Shown: positions 10,327 through 21,338, counted from the stretch's first letter. The stretch: 64,000 nt of DNA from Cladophialophora immunda (GCF_000835495.1 NW_015622547.1:1612001-1676000), one strand, 5' to 3'. Made by a program: numbers and translations. The notes: generated from the letters alone by a model not told the origin.

Positions 10327-12213
10327 CTACAAATCCTCGCCTATCTCCTCAATTGCGCCTACGTATCTAGCTACGCATGGCTCTTCGTCGATACCCAAAC
10401 GTAACGATCCTTCTCCGGTCGCAAACCAGCCAAGGGCATACGTCTTGGCGCGAGCCTGCAGCAACTTCAACCTCTTCCTTGGTGTGATGGAACGCGTGGT
10501 CTTCACATCCTCTATCAATCGACTGTTCAATACGTAGAGGAGAACTGAAGCGATACTGCCCGGGCTCCTGGGGAGACGTGCTTTCCGCCTCTTGATCCAA
10601 ATACCGATCGCCGACATTGTCATGATTAATGGTATGCTGGCGGCGAGGCTAAGCGTAACCCAAAAGGTGACAAAGGTTGTTTCTTGTGTCGAGGTTTCGG
10701 TAGAGAACCAATAAATCTGGGTCACAATCGGATCGCTGACAGAGGCCACACAGACGACCAAGACTTCTGCTAGGATGCTATTGAGCCCTAACAAGGCCAG
10801 CTGGTAATGCTTTCGTCGAAGTGCCTCCAACGGGAGCACAACGATCGGCAGCCCGGTATAGTCCACAAATAAGACCGAAGGCGGTGCGTTTCCGCGCCAC
10901 AGCTGGAAGTATGGTTCGGTGCCTCTGTGGAATACTTCAAACTGACCCCACAGAAGCTTATAGACGACAGCGAATGCCGTCCCGATCCATGGAACGGCCT
11001 TGAGAATGTCTCTGGCCCCAGTAAGTGACAGAACTACGGTCAGTACACTTATGACGATCCCTAGAAGGACCAATATGAAGACCAGGCTCTTCCCGGGCAC
11101 ACATCTTCGAGGACGAACGTTTTGGGGCTGTGGGACTCGGCCACTCCTCTCTACATCGCCGAGAGCTGTGATCTGCCACAAGCAGCCATTCCTAAGGGCA
11201 AAGTGTTCATGTGATAGCTTCGCGGCGATGTCCTGTCGAGTCGCGTGGACCCCCAGCTCCTCCAACTTTTCGAGGACATTGCCATCTGCGATCACAGACA
11301 AGACTCCGGCGATACCGTAGGGGCTTTCCGAGAGACCGGATGACTGCCTGAGTAGAAACTGTAATGTCACGCTGCAACAGGCGATGAGCACCAAGCTGAC
11401 GGTGAGCAGCCTAGACCAGAGAGAGTGCACCTTTAAGCGGGTGATCTGGTGCGGGAATGTGAGGTGTTCGGTCGTCGTGAAAAGAGACGCGTTCTGTACG
11501 GGTGGAACCACCACTAAGGCCAGAACAGTGGCCAGAGCCGATGTCCATACTCTGGGCCCGGCCTTTATGGGATGTCGAAGATACCAGAAGTAATTGGCCG
11601 GGTTGCGGAGTAGGGATTCGCGGCCGGAGAGACCGCGCTGCCCAGAGAGGTCATAGAATGGCGCCAGGCGCATGACCTGGTGATCCGCCGTCGCTATCGC
11701 GATGCCGTAGAAGATGACGACCATGGGTGGAAGGTAACGCCAGCAAAACCACTGCGCGGCCGTCAGCTCAGACACGGCTTCGAAGGTGAGTAGGGAGCCG
11801 AATCTGGAGGATAGCCGATATAGCGTCTCTTGCCCGATACCCATAGCTAACGAGAGCAGAGTCATTGCTACAAGGTATGCATTTCGCATCGGCAAAGGCC
11901 TCCAGTTGTGCCTCGGCGAAGTCTCCCCACGGTCGCTATCCCGGTGGATCTGTTCGCTCTCCTTGTCGGGTGCATCTGGTAAAGTTTGAGCGTCTTCCAA
12001 ATCAGCCGCGTGCTCATCGTTAGGTTCCCGTTCACCTGGCTCCGTTGGATGGTGCGAGTCAGCTGTTCCAGTTGCGAACTGTGGCAGAGCCCCAAAAATC
12101 TCGGCGCCGAAAGGTAAAGATGAGATTTCGACATCGATCCGTGGCTCCTGAAGACTGGATGGCCTCCGAGTCGATAGGGAGGCATGGTGAGAAGGCGCCG
12201 GAGGTGTCATCAT
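10327..12213 (-). CDS. DUF3433-like multi-pass membrane protein
   Basis: A single exon of 628 residues starting at the ATG at 12213. Residues 1-95 are polar and rich in Ser, Pro and acidic residues, so probably disordered and cytosolic. The rest holds many hydrophobic segments, for example AYLVAMTLLSLAMGIG, LPPMVVIFYGIAIAT, LATVLALVVVPP, LLTVSLVLIACC, LVFILVLLGIVISVLTVV and VTLSLAASIPLIMTM. The middle block SGLSESPYGIAGVLSVIAD followed by HEHFALRNG resembles the central part of the fungal DUF3433 family, as does LAPFYDLSGQRG. No function is established for that family. It is probably a plasma- or endomembrane protein. Confidence 0.7.
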   Translation of the reverse strand: MMTPPAPSHHASLSTRRPSSLQEPRIDVEISSLPFGAEIFGALPQFATGTADSHHPTEPGEREPNDEHAADLEDAQTLPDAPDKESEQIHRDSDRGETSPRHNWRPLPMRNAYLVAMTLLSLAMGIGQETLYRLSSRFGSLLTFEAVSELTAAQWFCWRYLPPMVVIFYGIAIATADHQVMRLAPFYDLSGQRGLSGRESLLRNPANYFWYLRHPIKAGPRVWTSALATVLALVVVPPVQNASLFTTTEHLTFPHQITRLKVHSLWSRLLTVSLVLIACCSVTLQFLLRQSSGLSESPYGIAGVLSVIADGNVLEKLEELGVHATRQDIAAKLSHEHFALRNGCLWQITALGDVERSGRVPQPQNVRPRRCVPGKSLVFILVLLGIVISVLTVVLSLTGARDILKAVPWIGTAFAVVYKLLWGQFEVFHRGTEPYFQLWRGNAPPSVLFVDYTGLPIVVLPLEALRRKHYQLALLGLNSILAEVLVVCVASVSDPIVTQIYWFSTETSTQETTFVTFWVTLSLAASIPLIMTMSAIGIWIKRRKARLPRSPGSIASVLLYVLNSRLIEDVKTTRSITPRKRLKLLQARAKTYALGWFATGEGSLRLGIDEEPCVARYVGAIEEIGEDL

Positions 12214-13682
12214 CGTTGGGGAGACACTTATGAGCCCTCCACCGCAGTAAGGCTGGATGTTACCCTGTTACGATACCAATCCAGACTTGCTTCGAAGTAT
12301 CCGATTTATTGGACTCTGAGTAGTGCACACCAACGGGGGAGGCGGCTTGTAGTAAGATCGCAATGGCAAACGCGATATCCGTAAGTACACTGAAGGGAAT
12401 AAGGAGTGGAAAGATTCTTTTGAGGCTCGAGGCAGCGCTCGAGTGTTTCCTATCTCGCCGCGCACGCCGTCGCCAAACCATACGTCGTAGGGGCGGGTGG
12501 CGAAGCAAGGTTCAGCTGCGATCCGCGCGGAAGGGTGCGCCCAGCACCGCCTTCGAACCTCCGGTCAAAAGACTACTGGTACTCCATAAGGGCAGGGAAT
12601 CTGCCCGATTCCCCAACTCTTGTCTGAAACAGATGCCTATCCGAGGCAAGTATAGCCAATCGCAAGGGGCCAGATTTGGCCCCCAGTGTATTTGCTCAGG
12701 TTGTGCTCAGCCAAGGCCCAAAGGGGACCCCTAAGCCCGAACTAGCGTCTGCGAATAGGCGATGGGCATTAAGCAGCGCTCCTTATAGCTCGCCCAGTGC
12801 TCGGGCGTGCCTCCCCGGTGCTCGGGCGTGCTCCCATATACTCGGCTACGCCTACGGGAGAGCATCGCGGGAGCTACGGTAGAGTACGGGGGAGCGCACC
12901 CAAGCAGTGAACGAGCCGTAGGGAGCTTGTCTGATGCCCGCTCTCAGAAGCCAGTTCGGGCTGGGTACCCAGTCTTTGGTGTTTCATATATTCGGGAAGG
13001 CGTCTAATCAACTTACGATGTTAATTTGTACGTAGCACTCTGTAGCGACTCGATAACTGTAGCAGCCAACGGCTGCTGGATCAAAGAAACGCGTGCAAGC
13101 CGTGTAAAATTCAAGTCTCTGTAACTGAGTAGCTAAGAGGAAGGGCTCTACGTCGCCGGGTTGCCAGGCGTCCATCTTCAATTGAAGGATGGGCCACTGC
13201 CCCATGATCACCAGTTGATTATTTGCATTGGAGAGAGCAAAAGTACACGCTGAATCTATTTCGAGGACGAACCGCAGAAGAACTCGTTCAAGGACGCATA
13301 TCAGGACTGCGACGTCATGGCCATTGTGGAAGACAGCAACCCGGACCAGACCCCTGAGGCGTGCTACTCTTGTAAAATTGGATATCTGTGACGGTGATAC
13401 TTATGGAATCGTCTACGAGATTCCTCGTCGTGTATATACCGATCGGGGGAGCTTTCAGAGGCAAAATGACACCGTTCGATGGGGAGAATGGCTTGAGAAT
13501 ACCCAAAAGTGGCTCATCAGCTAAGGAAGCCATGCGAGCTTCATTTTTCGGAGGCGAATCTGGCCATTTCGCTATAACCCAAAGCTCAATGCATCTTGAT
13601 TCCACGCCATGCTTCAATGCAATCCTCGATTCAGAGGGTTTGGTGCCGTGCCCATTGCAATTCTCCCTGCTCAATACCTTCC
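12214..13682. other. Intergenic between the DUF3433-like gene and URC1
   Basis: This 1,469-base region lies between the start of the membrane-protein gene and the end of URC1. I see no supported gene. At 12797-12831 a GC-rich 14-base word is repeated at a 21-base step. The left part must hold the promoter of the membrane-protein gene. The frames present are short and compositionally unconvincing. Confidence 0.6.
12797..12831. repeat. Short GC-rich tandem repeat
   Basis: GTGCTCGGGCGTGC occurs at 12797-12810 and again at 12818-12831. Further loosely related GC-rich, inverted-looking words follow to about 12900. It could be slippage or a remnant of a larger element. Confidence 0.5.
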
Positions 13683-15394
13683 TCAGTGCGTGGTATCCTC
13701 CCAGCCTTGCCACCCTCTTCCTTTGATCTCCTTCAACTCCTCCTCGCTATAAGGCTTACCCGTCGTGAAGTAGCCGGCATTGATTTTGGCGTCGATTTCG
13801 ACTCTAGAATCCGCGGGGATAAGGTCTAGAAAAAAAAGGAAATGACATTGTTAAATTAGATTGAAGGCAAATTGGCGAGAGATTGGTTGAGCCGCCATGG
13901 AAGCTGAGGGAGAAAGAGAGAGAGATAGGGAAGAGAAAACTCACGGTCGGGAATGGGAACTCGCTCGTGGATTGGGATGCCTTGTTGTACTATCGCGTTG
14001 TACTTCATGTTGGACATGGACAGCATACGGTCGATCTTTTTGATGCCCAGCCAGTGCAGGATGTCTGGCATGAGAGCTTGGAAGCGCATCTGTGAGATTT
14101 GTTAGTACATGATGATAGAGATAGTGCCCCTGAACAAACGACAACATAGAACATATTAGGGAGGTAGAGAAAATGAAAAGCTTACATCTCTGACACCAGC
14201 AATGGCTTCAGTTCGTTGAAAATACTTATCGGCAGTGTCCCCTCCGCGTTTCCTCGAATTGTACACCAAATACTTGACCACTTCGCCCAAGGCACGGCCT
14301 TCCTTTCGGAAATAGATAACCACACCAGAGCCTCCGGCTTGTGCCTCCTTCAGGGCCTCTTCGATCCCAAAGGCAAGATATGGGCGACATGTGCAAATGT
14401 CTGATTGGAACACGTCGGAACCATTGCACTCGTCGTGGATGCGAAGGGCCAATTTGACGCTCGGGTCCGACACTCGCTCGGGCGGACCGAAGATGTAGAC
14501 AGTCAGCCCACCGATCGGTGGCAGAAACACGCTCAGATCAGTTCTCGTAATGAATTCCGGGTAGCTCCCTCCAGTGTGCTCGAACAGGGCTCGCCGCAAC
14601 GTGGTCTCGTCCACTCCAAAGCGCTCGGCCACCCCGGGGAGATACCACACCGGGTCGACTGCGACTTTGGTCACGCGCACATCGCCCGCGTCGTTGAGGA
14701 CGATTTTGCCGTCCACCTGCAGTCTCTTTTGTCGTAGGGCGTCGGTGATCTCGGCCACGCGCATGGTGGCCCGCGTGATGGCGATGGTGGGGCGCACGTC
14801 CATGCCGGCTGCGAGGTGGTTGCCAAAGTACTTGACAATGTCGTGTCCGTAAGGGTCCATGGAGACGATCTTGGTCGGATCGGACCAGGCAGGTTGCGGG
14901 GCGAAGTCGAAGGTCGGTTGTGTGTTTGTGAGGTCTGGGCGGAAATCGCGCGTCAAGTCGCCAGCAGCCACTGCCAGTGCGTTGTAGAAGCTGTAACTCC
15001 CGCCGTGGGCGCCGATCGCGTTGCGTCGCTTGAAGCTGTCATGGCTTCGGGACACGATGATCGGCCCTCTTGTCTGGGGGTCTGCAGCGCCCCATTGTAG
15101 AGGAATCGGGTCGGCGACGCTCTGCCCCGGGTAGGTGGTCAGCACGACGCGATTGCTGTATTTCTGGGTCAGCGACAGCACACTCGACGAGCTGGCGCTG
15201 CTGGGTGTGCTTGGTCGAGAACGAGAATGCTCTTTCTCGTCGATCGCCGTAACTGTGGTCGTAACGCCGACCGCCATCTTGAGACGTGCAGTTTGTGTAG
15301 TCGTCGACCAGGGTGTCTTCGGTCTCTTGACGCTTCGCTCCTCAGACGATGGGTCGGGCTGGTCGAAGTCTAGGGAATACGCCGTGTTCAGCAT
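13683..15394 (-). CDS. URC1: Urc1-type GTP-cyclohydrolase-II-like uracil catabolism protein
   Basis: Three exons, 15394-14186, 14089-13945 and 13825-13683, join in phase to 498 residues. The introns are 96 and 119 bases. The C-terminal part is GTP-cyclohydrolase-II-like. The zinc cysteines are C323, C334 and C336, the C-x10-C-x-C spacing of bacterial RibA, followed by YFRKEGRALGEVVKY in place of the RibA nucleotide loop. A long N-terminal region (GPIIVSRSHDSFKRRNAIGAHGG and following) is absent from riboflavin enzymes but typical of Urc1. In Lachancea kluyveri URC1 is required to degrade uracil through ribosylated intermediates. The neighbouring URC4 and UPRT genes support this reading over RIB1. 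The first 75 residues are polar and poorly conserved-looking, and M40 is an alternative start. Confidence 0.87.
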
Positions 15395-16127
15395 TTGAGA
15401 CAGTTCTAGCGTTGCGAATCATAAAGTATAAGAGGGCGATGGACTGTTGCGTCACACTTGGATGATATGGACGACAGCTGCTCTCGCCGTCAGATGGATC
15501 ACAGAGAAAAGAGGGTGGATAGGTCATCTGGTGCCTGAAGCAAGACAAATTTGGTGAAGCTGTCGCCGCCATCTCTGATACCCCGATACTGCAGAACAAT
15601 CTTTTTGTTTTCTGTTTTTGATCCCCATCATGGGTTGCAGTGGGCACTTTGCAGTGGGAGGGTTCTGGCGGGGATCTGTGGAGATGGCCGAAGACTGAAG
15701 CGATAAGCAAAGTATCTTCAGTCTTGTCAAAGAAGGTGGGTCCAGATAATACAATTCGGCTGAAGATACGCAAATAGAGCACATAGGGTGGCCTATTGCT
15801 CTCTGGGTCCATGGGTAGCGCAAAGATTCCGCAGTTATTCTGATAAGCCAGACTCCGCACCTTCTCGTGCTCGTCCATGGCTTTCCCGCTAAATTCAAGA
15901 CTTGTGGCAGAGCGACCCTTACTCCTAACACTTAGGTAGTAAGTACTATGCCACCTCTTGGATTCTCTTTAGGTTTTGCGAGAGCGAAGGACTGGTATGG
16001 AAGTCCACGGTTGGTGTAGAAGTCAGCGCTAAATTCTGCATCTTGTGCAAAAACTGTGTATTCTATATCTTTCCATCCCTGGGCACACTCCTTGAATCGC
16101 AGCACCTTGTCCAAATTCCCTCGTCCG
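15395..16127. other. Intergenic, URC4 to URC1
   Basis: This 733-base region lies between two minus-strand genes. It should hold the URC4 3' UTR and the URC1 promoter. A 71-codon frame at 16147-15932 overlaps the URC4 end. I do not recognise it and regard it as UTR. Confidence 0.6.
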
Positions 16128-17641
16128 TCAGAAGAGCGTCCCATCACCAGCGATCAATATAGGGCTTGATCTGCTCTTTGGTCGCTTTGTGGCAGCCAGC
16201 TCGCGACCAGTTTTCCATGAGCCAGCCTCCAGCATTTGGGCCATACTAATAGTAATTCCTTGAGCTGCAAACTCCTTGGAAATGATCTCATGCAGTCGAT
16301 CAAGGAGAGCAACTGTCATCGCCCGCCACTCGACAATCGTATCGCTAGTGGCGTCGTAGACGGGAAGAATTTGTCCAGATGCCCTTTGGCCCACACTTAG
16401 AGTATCTTCTTTCAGAGATAGAACACCCATGTCCACAAACAGACCTCCATTCCGATATTCAGGCAGCCCAGTGCCCAGCTCCATATTCTCCCACCTGGTA
16501 TGCAGAATCTTCACAAACGGGGTCGTTAACGAATATGCAAGCCACTGAGTCAGCTTATGAAACGGCTGAATAGCTTCAGCCAGGGTATCGTTGGCATCGG
16601 ACTGAGACTGTTGCGTAAGAACCTGAAGAGGCCAGGCATCTCCAAGAGGTTGATTTCCAAGGTGGGTTCTGTCTTTCGGCCATGCGGGAAGCAGTAGACG
16701 CTGCAGAGCTGACCAGAGGATAGTGTAGTCAAGAGCATCAGTTCCAGTAACCGAAGCGGTCATGTAGTCTAGGAAAAGGATTGACTTAGATCAGTATTCA
16801 CATTGAACTGACTTTTGAAAGCAGAGGTTTGCACCACATACATACCCACAAGATTCCCTGGTCGCCCCTGAGAGCCGAAGATGTCGGACAAAGAGAGTAG
16901 AGATTTGCCAACGTCCCTCAAAAGCTGGATCCGAGCATGCACACCGACCATGGGATTGCTACTCGAGATCTGAAACCAAGACAGAAACCTTTCCTCGTCG
17001 AGGTCAAGCAATGCCCTTCCTAAATGAAGCGTTCCGTTAGCATTACAACAACACAATGCAAACCATTTCCCACAAAAATTCAAAACACCCACCATCCACA
17101 GTGCAAGGACATGCAGGGTTTGACGAGAACGCTCCCGACTCAAACATGTACAGCGAAGCTACCGCAATGCCTTCGGATCGGTTGTATACATGGTTTTGCG
17201 TGTCTGGCTCTTGAAAGCTCCAAATATCTCCAGCCCCTGCGTCGAGAAGGACCGACACCATGAACAGGTCAATTAAGACCCTCGTCTGTTCCTTGGGATC
17301 GGTCGTTTCTTTCGTCCGGAGCAGCATCCGGGAAATGCGGTCGACATTACCGACGTTGAAGTGCTGCCAACGCCCATGCGGAGGGATTTCATGATATCTA
17401 TCGGGCCCAAAGTCGCGCTGCACATTCATATTGCTTAGTTCCAATTGCGAGAGGGCTGTTGCCTGTGTGGAACTTGAAAACTCACTGATATTGTCTGAGC
17501 CACCAAGCGGGCAGCCTCTGGGAGTTGATCGGCATTGTAATGGAAATGGTTGAGTGTCCCTCTCTGCGCGCACTCAAAAACACAATTGGCACGTTCCCTG
17601 ACTGCTTGTAGTGATACTAAGTATTCAACTTCCGACACCAT
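16128..17641 (-). CDS. URC4: Urc4 uracil catabolism protein (DUF1688)
   Basis: Four exons, 17641-17486, 17417-17093, 17019-16846 and 16768-16128, join in phase to 431 residues, the usual size of the DUF1688 family. The introns are 68, 73 and 77 bases. The family signature IPPHGRWQHFNVGNVDR begins about residue 63. The C-terminus follows the family pattern with GSWKTGRELAA, then the final GDGT-hydrophobic-F. In Lachancea kluyveri URC4 is essential for growth on uracil as nitrogen source, though its chemistry is not settled. It probably acts with Urc1 on a ribosylated uracil or ribosylurea intermediate. The start is the ATG giving MVSEVEYLVS. An acidic in-frame stretch upstream looks like UTR. 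It shares a divergent promoter with a UPRT gene. Confidence 0.9.
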
Positions 17642-18598
17642 GTTTATGGAACCTGATAATCTGTATGCCAAAATCTTGAGGAAATTTGTAACAGAATAAA
17701 AGATTTCTATTGTGTACGCTTCTACTTCGTCCTCCTCTTCCTCCTGCTCTTCTTCTCCACACAACGTCCACACTCTTAGAGTAGCTTATATACGGTATGA
17801 GCTTAAAAGATCCAAAATGTCAACGTCGTCAGATGAAAAGTGCAAACAGCATCCGATTGTTGCGCTCCTGTAATGACAGGCGACCACCACCCAGAGCTCT
17901 CTTTTTCTTGGTTAGTCGCAGCGAACCAGAGTCGATACCGAACCACAGGATAAGGAATGACCAAGTCAAATCGTCCATGGGACTATGGACAGTGGGCCCT
18001 CTCTAAAGGTCTTCTACCCCACACTCCATCTAATTAAAAACGATCGGCCTGGTTCGGATTGTGGGACCTTTTGAACTGGAGAAGCAACATGATCATGGTG
18101 ATTGCTTATCGCGAATCTAGCATCGTACTGATATAAAAGAATGTGGGTCTGGAGGGTGGGTGGGTCAGTCGCGCCACTGCTATCTCTAGTCTCTAGAGCC
18201 TTCCCAACGGAACAATTGAATCCAGAACATGATTGGGGTGGCAATGAGTGGGTACAATTAGGTACATTTCCACGAAATAGAGAAGGAGAAGGTGATCTTG
18301 TCCATTTTGCCCAAAAAATCGAAGGCTACTGCAAACCATTTTTGACCAGGTGTAGAGATTGCTCATGATATCTTCGGATTCAGAACTCTAGATCTTGGTT
18401 GATGAACCCCCATTGTTTGAATCTTTGTTCCACAAATCCAAAGTTACTTGGTTTCCCTCTGCCGGCCTGCATGTAGGTGCAGAGAACAAAAAGGGACTCG
18501 CAACCCAAGCAATATACCCTTCTCAGAAAGCTGGAGTGAATACAGACAGGGCAGCGTTAGCAACACCGCCAAATTGCGATTTAATTTTCAATCCCAAG
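17642..18598. promoter_or_regulatory. Divergent promoter region, URC4 / bacterial-type UPRT
   Basis: A 957-base head-to-head intergenic region. GATA-type sites (HGATAR, bound by AreA-like nitrogen regulators) are seen at 17654-17659 (TGATAA) and 18105-18110 (GATAAG on the minus strand). Pyrimidine-rich tracts lie next to the URC4 start (about 17715-17760). Co-regulation of the two genes by nitrogen supply is an inference. Confidence 0.5.
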
Positions 18599-19337
18599 AT
18601 GACAGTCGACCCATCCAAGTCCCAGTCCAAGATGTCCTACGCAACAAAGCTGTCCCAACTCCGCGATCCCACGCTTCCACCCCGCGAAGTCCGCCGGCTC
18701 ACATCCGAATTGACCACCATGCTCGCCGAGACGGCCATCGAGCCTCCTTCGGTCAACGAGATAGTGGTGGTTGTGGTCATTCTGCGATCGGGAATGGCCA
18801 TGATGGACGCCTTTCTCGCTGCGCTCCCTCCCAAGGCAAACGTAATCGTCCACCATCTGGGCATTTTCAGAGACAGAAAAACACTCCAGCCCGTCGAGTA
18901 CTACAACAAATTGCCGCCCCGATCCGGCAGGATCAGACATGCTTATATCCTCGACCCTGTCGTTGCCACGGGCGGTACGGCCGAGGCGGCTATTCAAATC
19001 CTCAAGTAAGTGACAAGGCTTTTCTACAGCTCGCCGAGTTGCCTCACAAAGTAACAGAGTCTTTTTTTTCTCTTCCTTTTCCTTTTCCTTTTTCTTTGTG
19101 TCTATCCATTTGCTAACATGCCGTGTGTTTTCCTCTTCTAGAGATTGGGGAGTCGAAAAAATCACCTTTGTATCCATTTTGGCCAGTAACCCTGGGCTGG
19201 ACAAAGCCGCTTCCAGCTGGCCTGAAGGCACGAACTTGGTGGTAGGCGCCGTCGACTCGGATCTGGACAATGCAGGATACGTTCAACCTGGCATCGGAGA
19301 CATAGGAGACCGATTGTTTGGAACAAATTTGGATTGA
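18599..19337 (+). CDS. Uracil phosphoribosyltransferase, bacterial Upp-like (short form)
   Basis: Two exons, 18599-19005 and 19142-19337, join in phase (intron 136 bases) to 200 residues. It converts uracil and PRPP to UMP. The N-terminus KLSQLRDPTLPPREVRRLTSEL and the mid-part VEYYNKLP resemble bacterial Upp more than yeast Fur1. The PRPP loop is ILDPVVATGGTA (about 117-128). The uracil-binding tail is YVQPGIGDIGDRLFGT. About 20 residues that normally lie before ILRAG (here ILRSG, 61-65) are missing, so the protein is shorter than the usual 208-216. All key loops remain. It is divergent from URC4, and phosphoribosylation of uracil is a required step of the URC route. Confidence 0.85.
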
Positions 19338-19664
19338 AAATACTAAAGATGGATCATGAAACAGAACAGGCTATAGCAGTACGAATAAGAACCAATTCTT
19401 GATTTTATACTCGAGAACCTCTCTCTACTTGTGAACATGAAACCAATTTGTTCACTCGATTCAGTAATAACCGTTAGTGCCTTTCTCGGCTTTCGATTTC
19501 TCAACCCAGGCGTGAAAAATCAAAAGATACAACTCATAACCATCCCCCTCCCAAAGAATAGTTTCGTTACATCATGCTCGCCGCCTTTGTGGCTTTTTGC
19601 CTTCAGATGGGGAGATATGGAGTATATCTCAACTGCCCAGTGACAATTGGCAACCTTTTTCCAA
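19338..19664. other. Intergenic between convergent genes
   Basis: A 327-base stretch between the UPRT stop (plus) and the aldehyde dehydrogenase stop (minus). It is the 3' UTR of both, with nothing else seen. Confidence 0.6.
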
Positions 19665-21338
19665 TCACCGCCACAGCGCTGTGACAGTTTTGGGCATTGT
19701 GAAGAACTGCCAAGGGCTCCGTCCACATACATTGTCTCCCAGGAATGAGTCTTTGTTTGCTGTTCTTGCAACAGGACCCGAGGCCGCCAGGACCGGAACA
19801 TTAATTCCAATCTGGCCTATGTTTATTTTGCGCTGGAAGGTCTGAGCCTGGACAGGATCGGTCGTAAACAGTGAGCATCCGTTGCCGTACCTGTTCTCGT
19901 TTGCTATCTCGATGGCCTCGTCCAGGGTGTCCACCTCGATGCACACGAGGACAGGCCCAAAGATCTCGTCCTGGTAGCACTGCATAGACGTCTGCACTTT
20001 GGTGATGATGGTTGGCCCGACAAAGTTCCCCTCGGGGTATTCGGGCACGCAATAGTTTCGTCCGTCCAGCACGACATGGGCGCCTTCGGCTTCGGCAAGG
20101 TCGATCATGTCTTCCACTCTCTCTTTTGCAGCGGCCGTGATCAAGGGACCGACTTCGGTGCCAGGATCAGAACCGCAGCCGACTTTGAGCGACCCGGCCA
20201 GCTGGGCAAGATCGTCGATCCATGCCTTGGTCGACCCAACGCAGAGCATGACACTCAGCGCCATACACCTCTGGCCCGCGGCCCCAAATGCGCTTCCGGC
20301 AATGGCATAGAGAGTCTGTGTCTTTGGCGCATCCTCCAGAACGATCCCGTGGTTTTTCCCACTGACTTCGACTTGTATTCTCTTTCTGGTGGCTTTGGCA
20401 TGCTCGTAGACTCGTTCTCCAGCGAGCTCGGAACCCACAAAGGACACCGCGCTGACGACAGGCTGCGAGAGCAACTTGTCCACGGCCCCCGATGATCCGT
20501 GAATGATATTTACCACCCCAGGGGGAAACCCCGCCTGCACGAAGCATCTCCCTAGAAGGTTAGCAGTCGAAGGGGCCTTTTCGGAAGGTTTCAAGACCAC
20601 TGTGTTGCCGGTGATGACCGCGTAGGGGATCGACCACAGAGGGATCATAAAAGGGAAATTAAAGGGAGTGATGACCACGCAGACCCCGACGGGCTGGTGG
20701 ATCGTGTAGGTCTCTGTCGAATTGGTGGTCCAGTGTTTGCCATTCATCTCGGCCGTGGCTGAGCACGCAGTGTGGATAGCATCAATTCCTCTCTCGAATT
20801 CGGACTCGGCATCCTGCAGTGTCTTGCCCACCTCGAGCTGTAGTGACTGTTGAAAGTCGACAGTGTGCTGCTGCAAAACATGCAGCAGGGAAAAAAGCAT
20901 GGCTTTCCGTTTCGCTATAGGCAACGATGCCCACGCTGACTGCGCCGCTTCCGCCACCGTCACGGCTTTTTGGATCTCTGCTGGAGTTGACTCCGGCACC
21001 CGGGCGAGCAGCTTCTGTGATGCAGGATCCAGTACCTTCATCCAGACTCTCGTCTTGGACACGCCGAATTCATTGTTGATCAGGTTTTGGGTTGTGGTAG
21101 GCGGTATAGGCAGGGCCATGGTGCTAGTGCTTTGATTCAAGGGCACGGTCACCCTGCTGGGGTCGCTGGTGCCTAATCGGGTGCTTGTTTCATCGCTGCG
21201 ACGTCTCTTGTTCCGATGGTGATGGTTGGGAGAGTAGTCACCAGCTGTGTCATCCTTGCTGTCGACTACTAGAGACAAAGGCTGCTCTAACAATGTCGCC
21301 ACAGTCGTAACCGTTGTTGCAGAGATTTGGCCTACCAT
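19665..21338 (-). CDS. Malonate/methylmalonate-semialdehyde dehydrogenase-like aldehyde dehydrogenase
   Basis: A single exon of 557 residues. From about residue 80 it follows the MMSDH branch of the ALDH family: TPFNFPFMIPLWSIPYA, LKPSEKAPST, and the catalytic cysteine C358 in AFGAAGQRCMALS. It ends with FTMPKTVTALW. The likely role is oxidation of malonate semialdehyde, the C3 product expected after uracil ring opening. The first 73 residues are polar with a KRRR stretch and do not look like a mitochondrial presequence. M74 (MALPIPP) at 21119 is an alternative start. At the position of the general-base Glu of hydrolytic ALDHs, this protein has Glu (QVEVSGKNHG), whereas CoA-acylating MMSDHs usually have Asn or another residue. 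CoA dependence is therefore uncertain. Confidence 0.85.
   Translation of the reverse strand: MVGQISATTVTTVATLLEQPLSLVVDSKDDTAGDYSPNHHHRNKRRRSDETSTRLGTSDPSRVTVPLNQSTSTMALPIPPTTTQNLINNEFGVSKTRVWMKVLDPASQKLLARVPESTPAEIQKAVTVAEAAQSAWASLPIAKRKAMLFSLLHVLQQHTVDFQQSLQLEVGKTLQDAESEFERGIDAIHTACSATAEMNGKHWTTNSTETYTIHQPVGVCVVITPFNFPFMIPLWSIPYAVITGNTVVLKPSEKAPSTANLLGRCFVQAGFPPGVVNIIHGSSGAVDKLLSQPVVSAVSFVGSELAGERVYEHAKATRKRIQVEVSGKNHGIVLEDAPKTQTLYAIAGSAFGAAGQRCMALSVMLCVGSTKAWIDDLAQLAGSLKVGCGSDPGTEVGPLITAAAKERVEDMIDLAEAEGAHVVLDGRNYCVPEYPEGNFVGPTIITKVQTSMQCYQDEIFGPVLVCIEVDTLDEAIEIANENRYGNGCSLFTTDPVQAQTFQRKINIGQIGINVPVLAASGPVARTANKDSFLGDNVCGRSPWQFFTMPKTVTALWR

Noticed and set aside
13683..15394. Reading URC1 as the riboflavin enzyme RIB1
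   Set aside because: The long N-terminal region, the changed nucleotide loop and the direct neighbours URC4 and UPRT fit Urc1 better.
15932..16147. Minus-strand 71-codon frame after URC4
   Set aside because: It overlaps the URC4 stop in another frame and has no known similarity. It is probably 3' UTR.
18448..19116. Frame of 222 codons overlapping the Upp-like UPRT
   Set aside because: It is another frame of the UPRT exon and reads through its intron.
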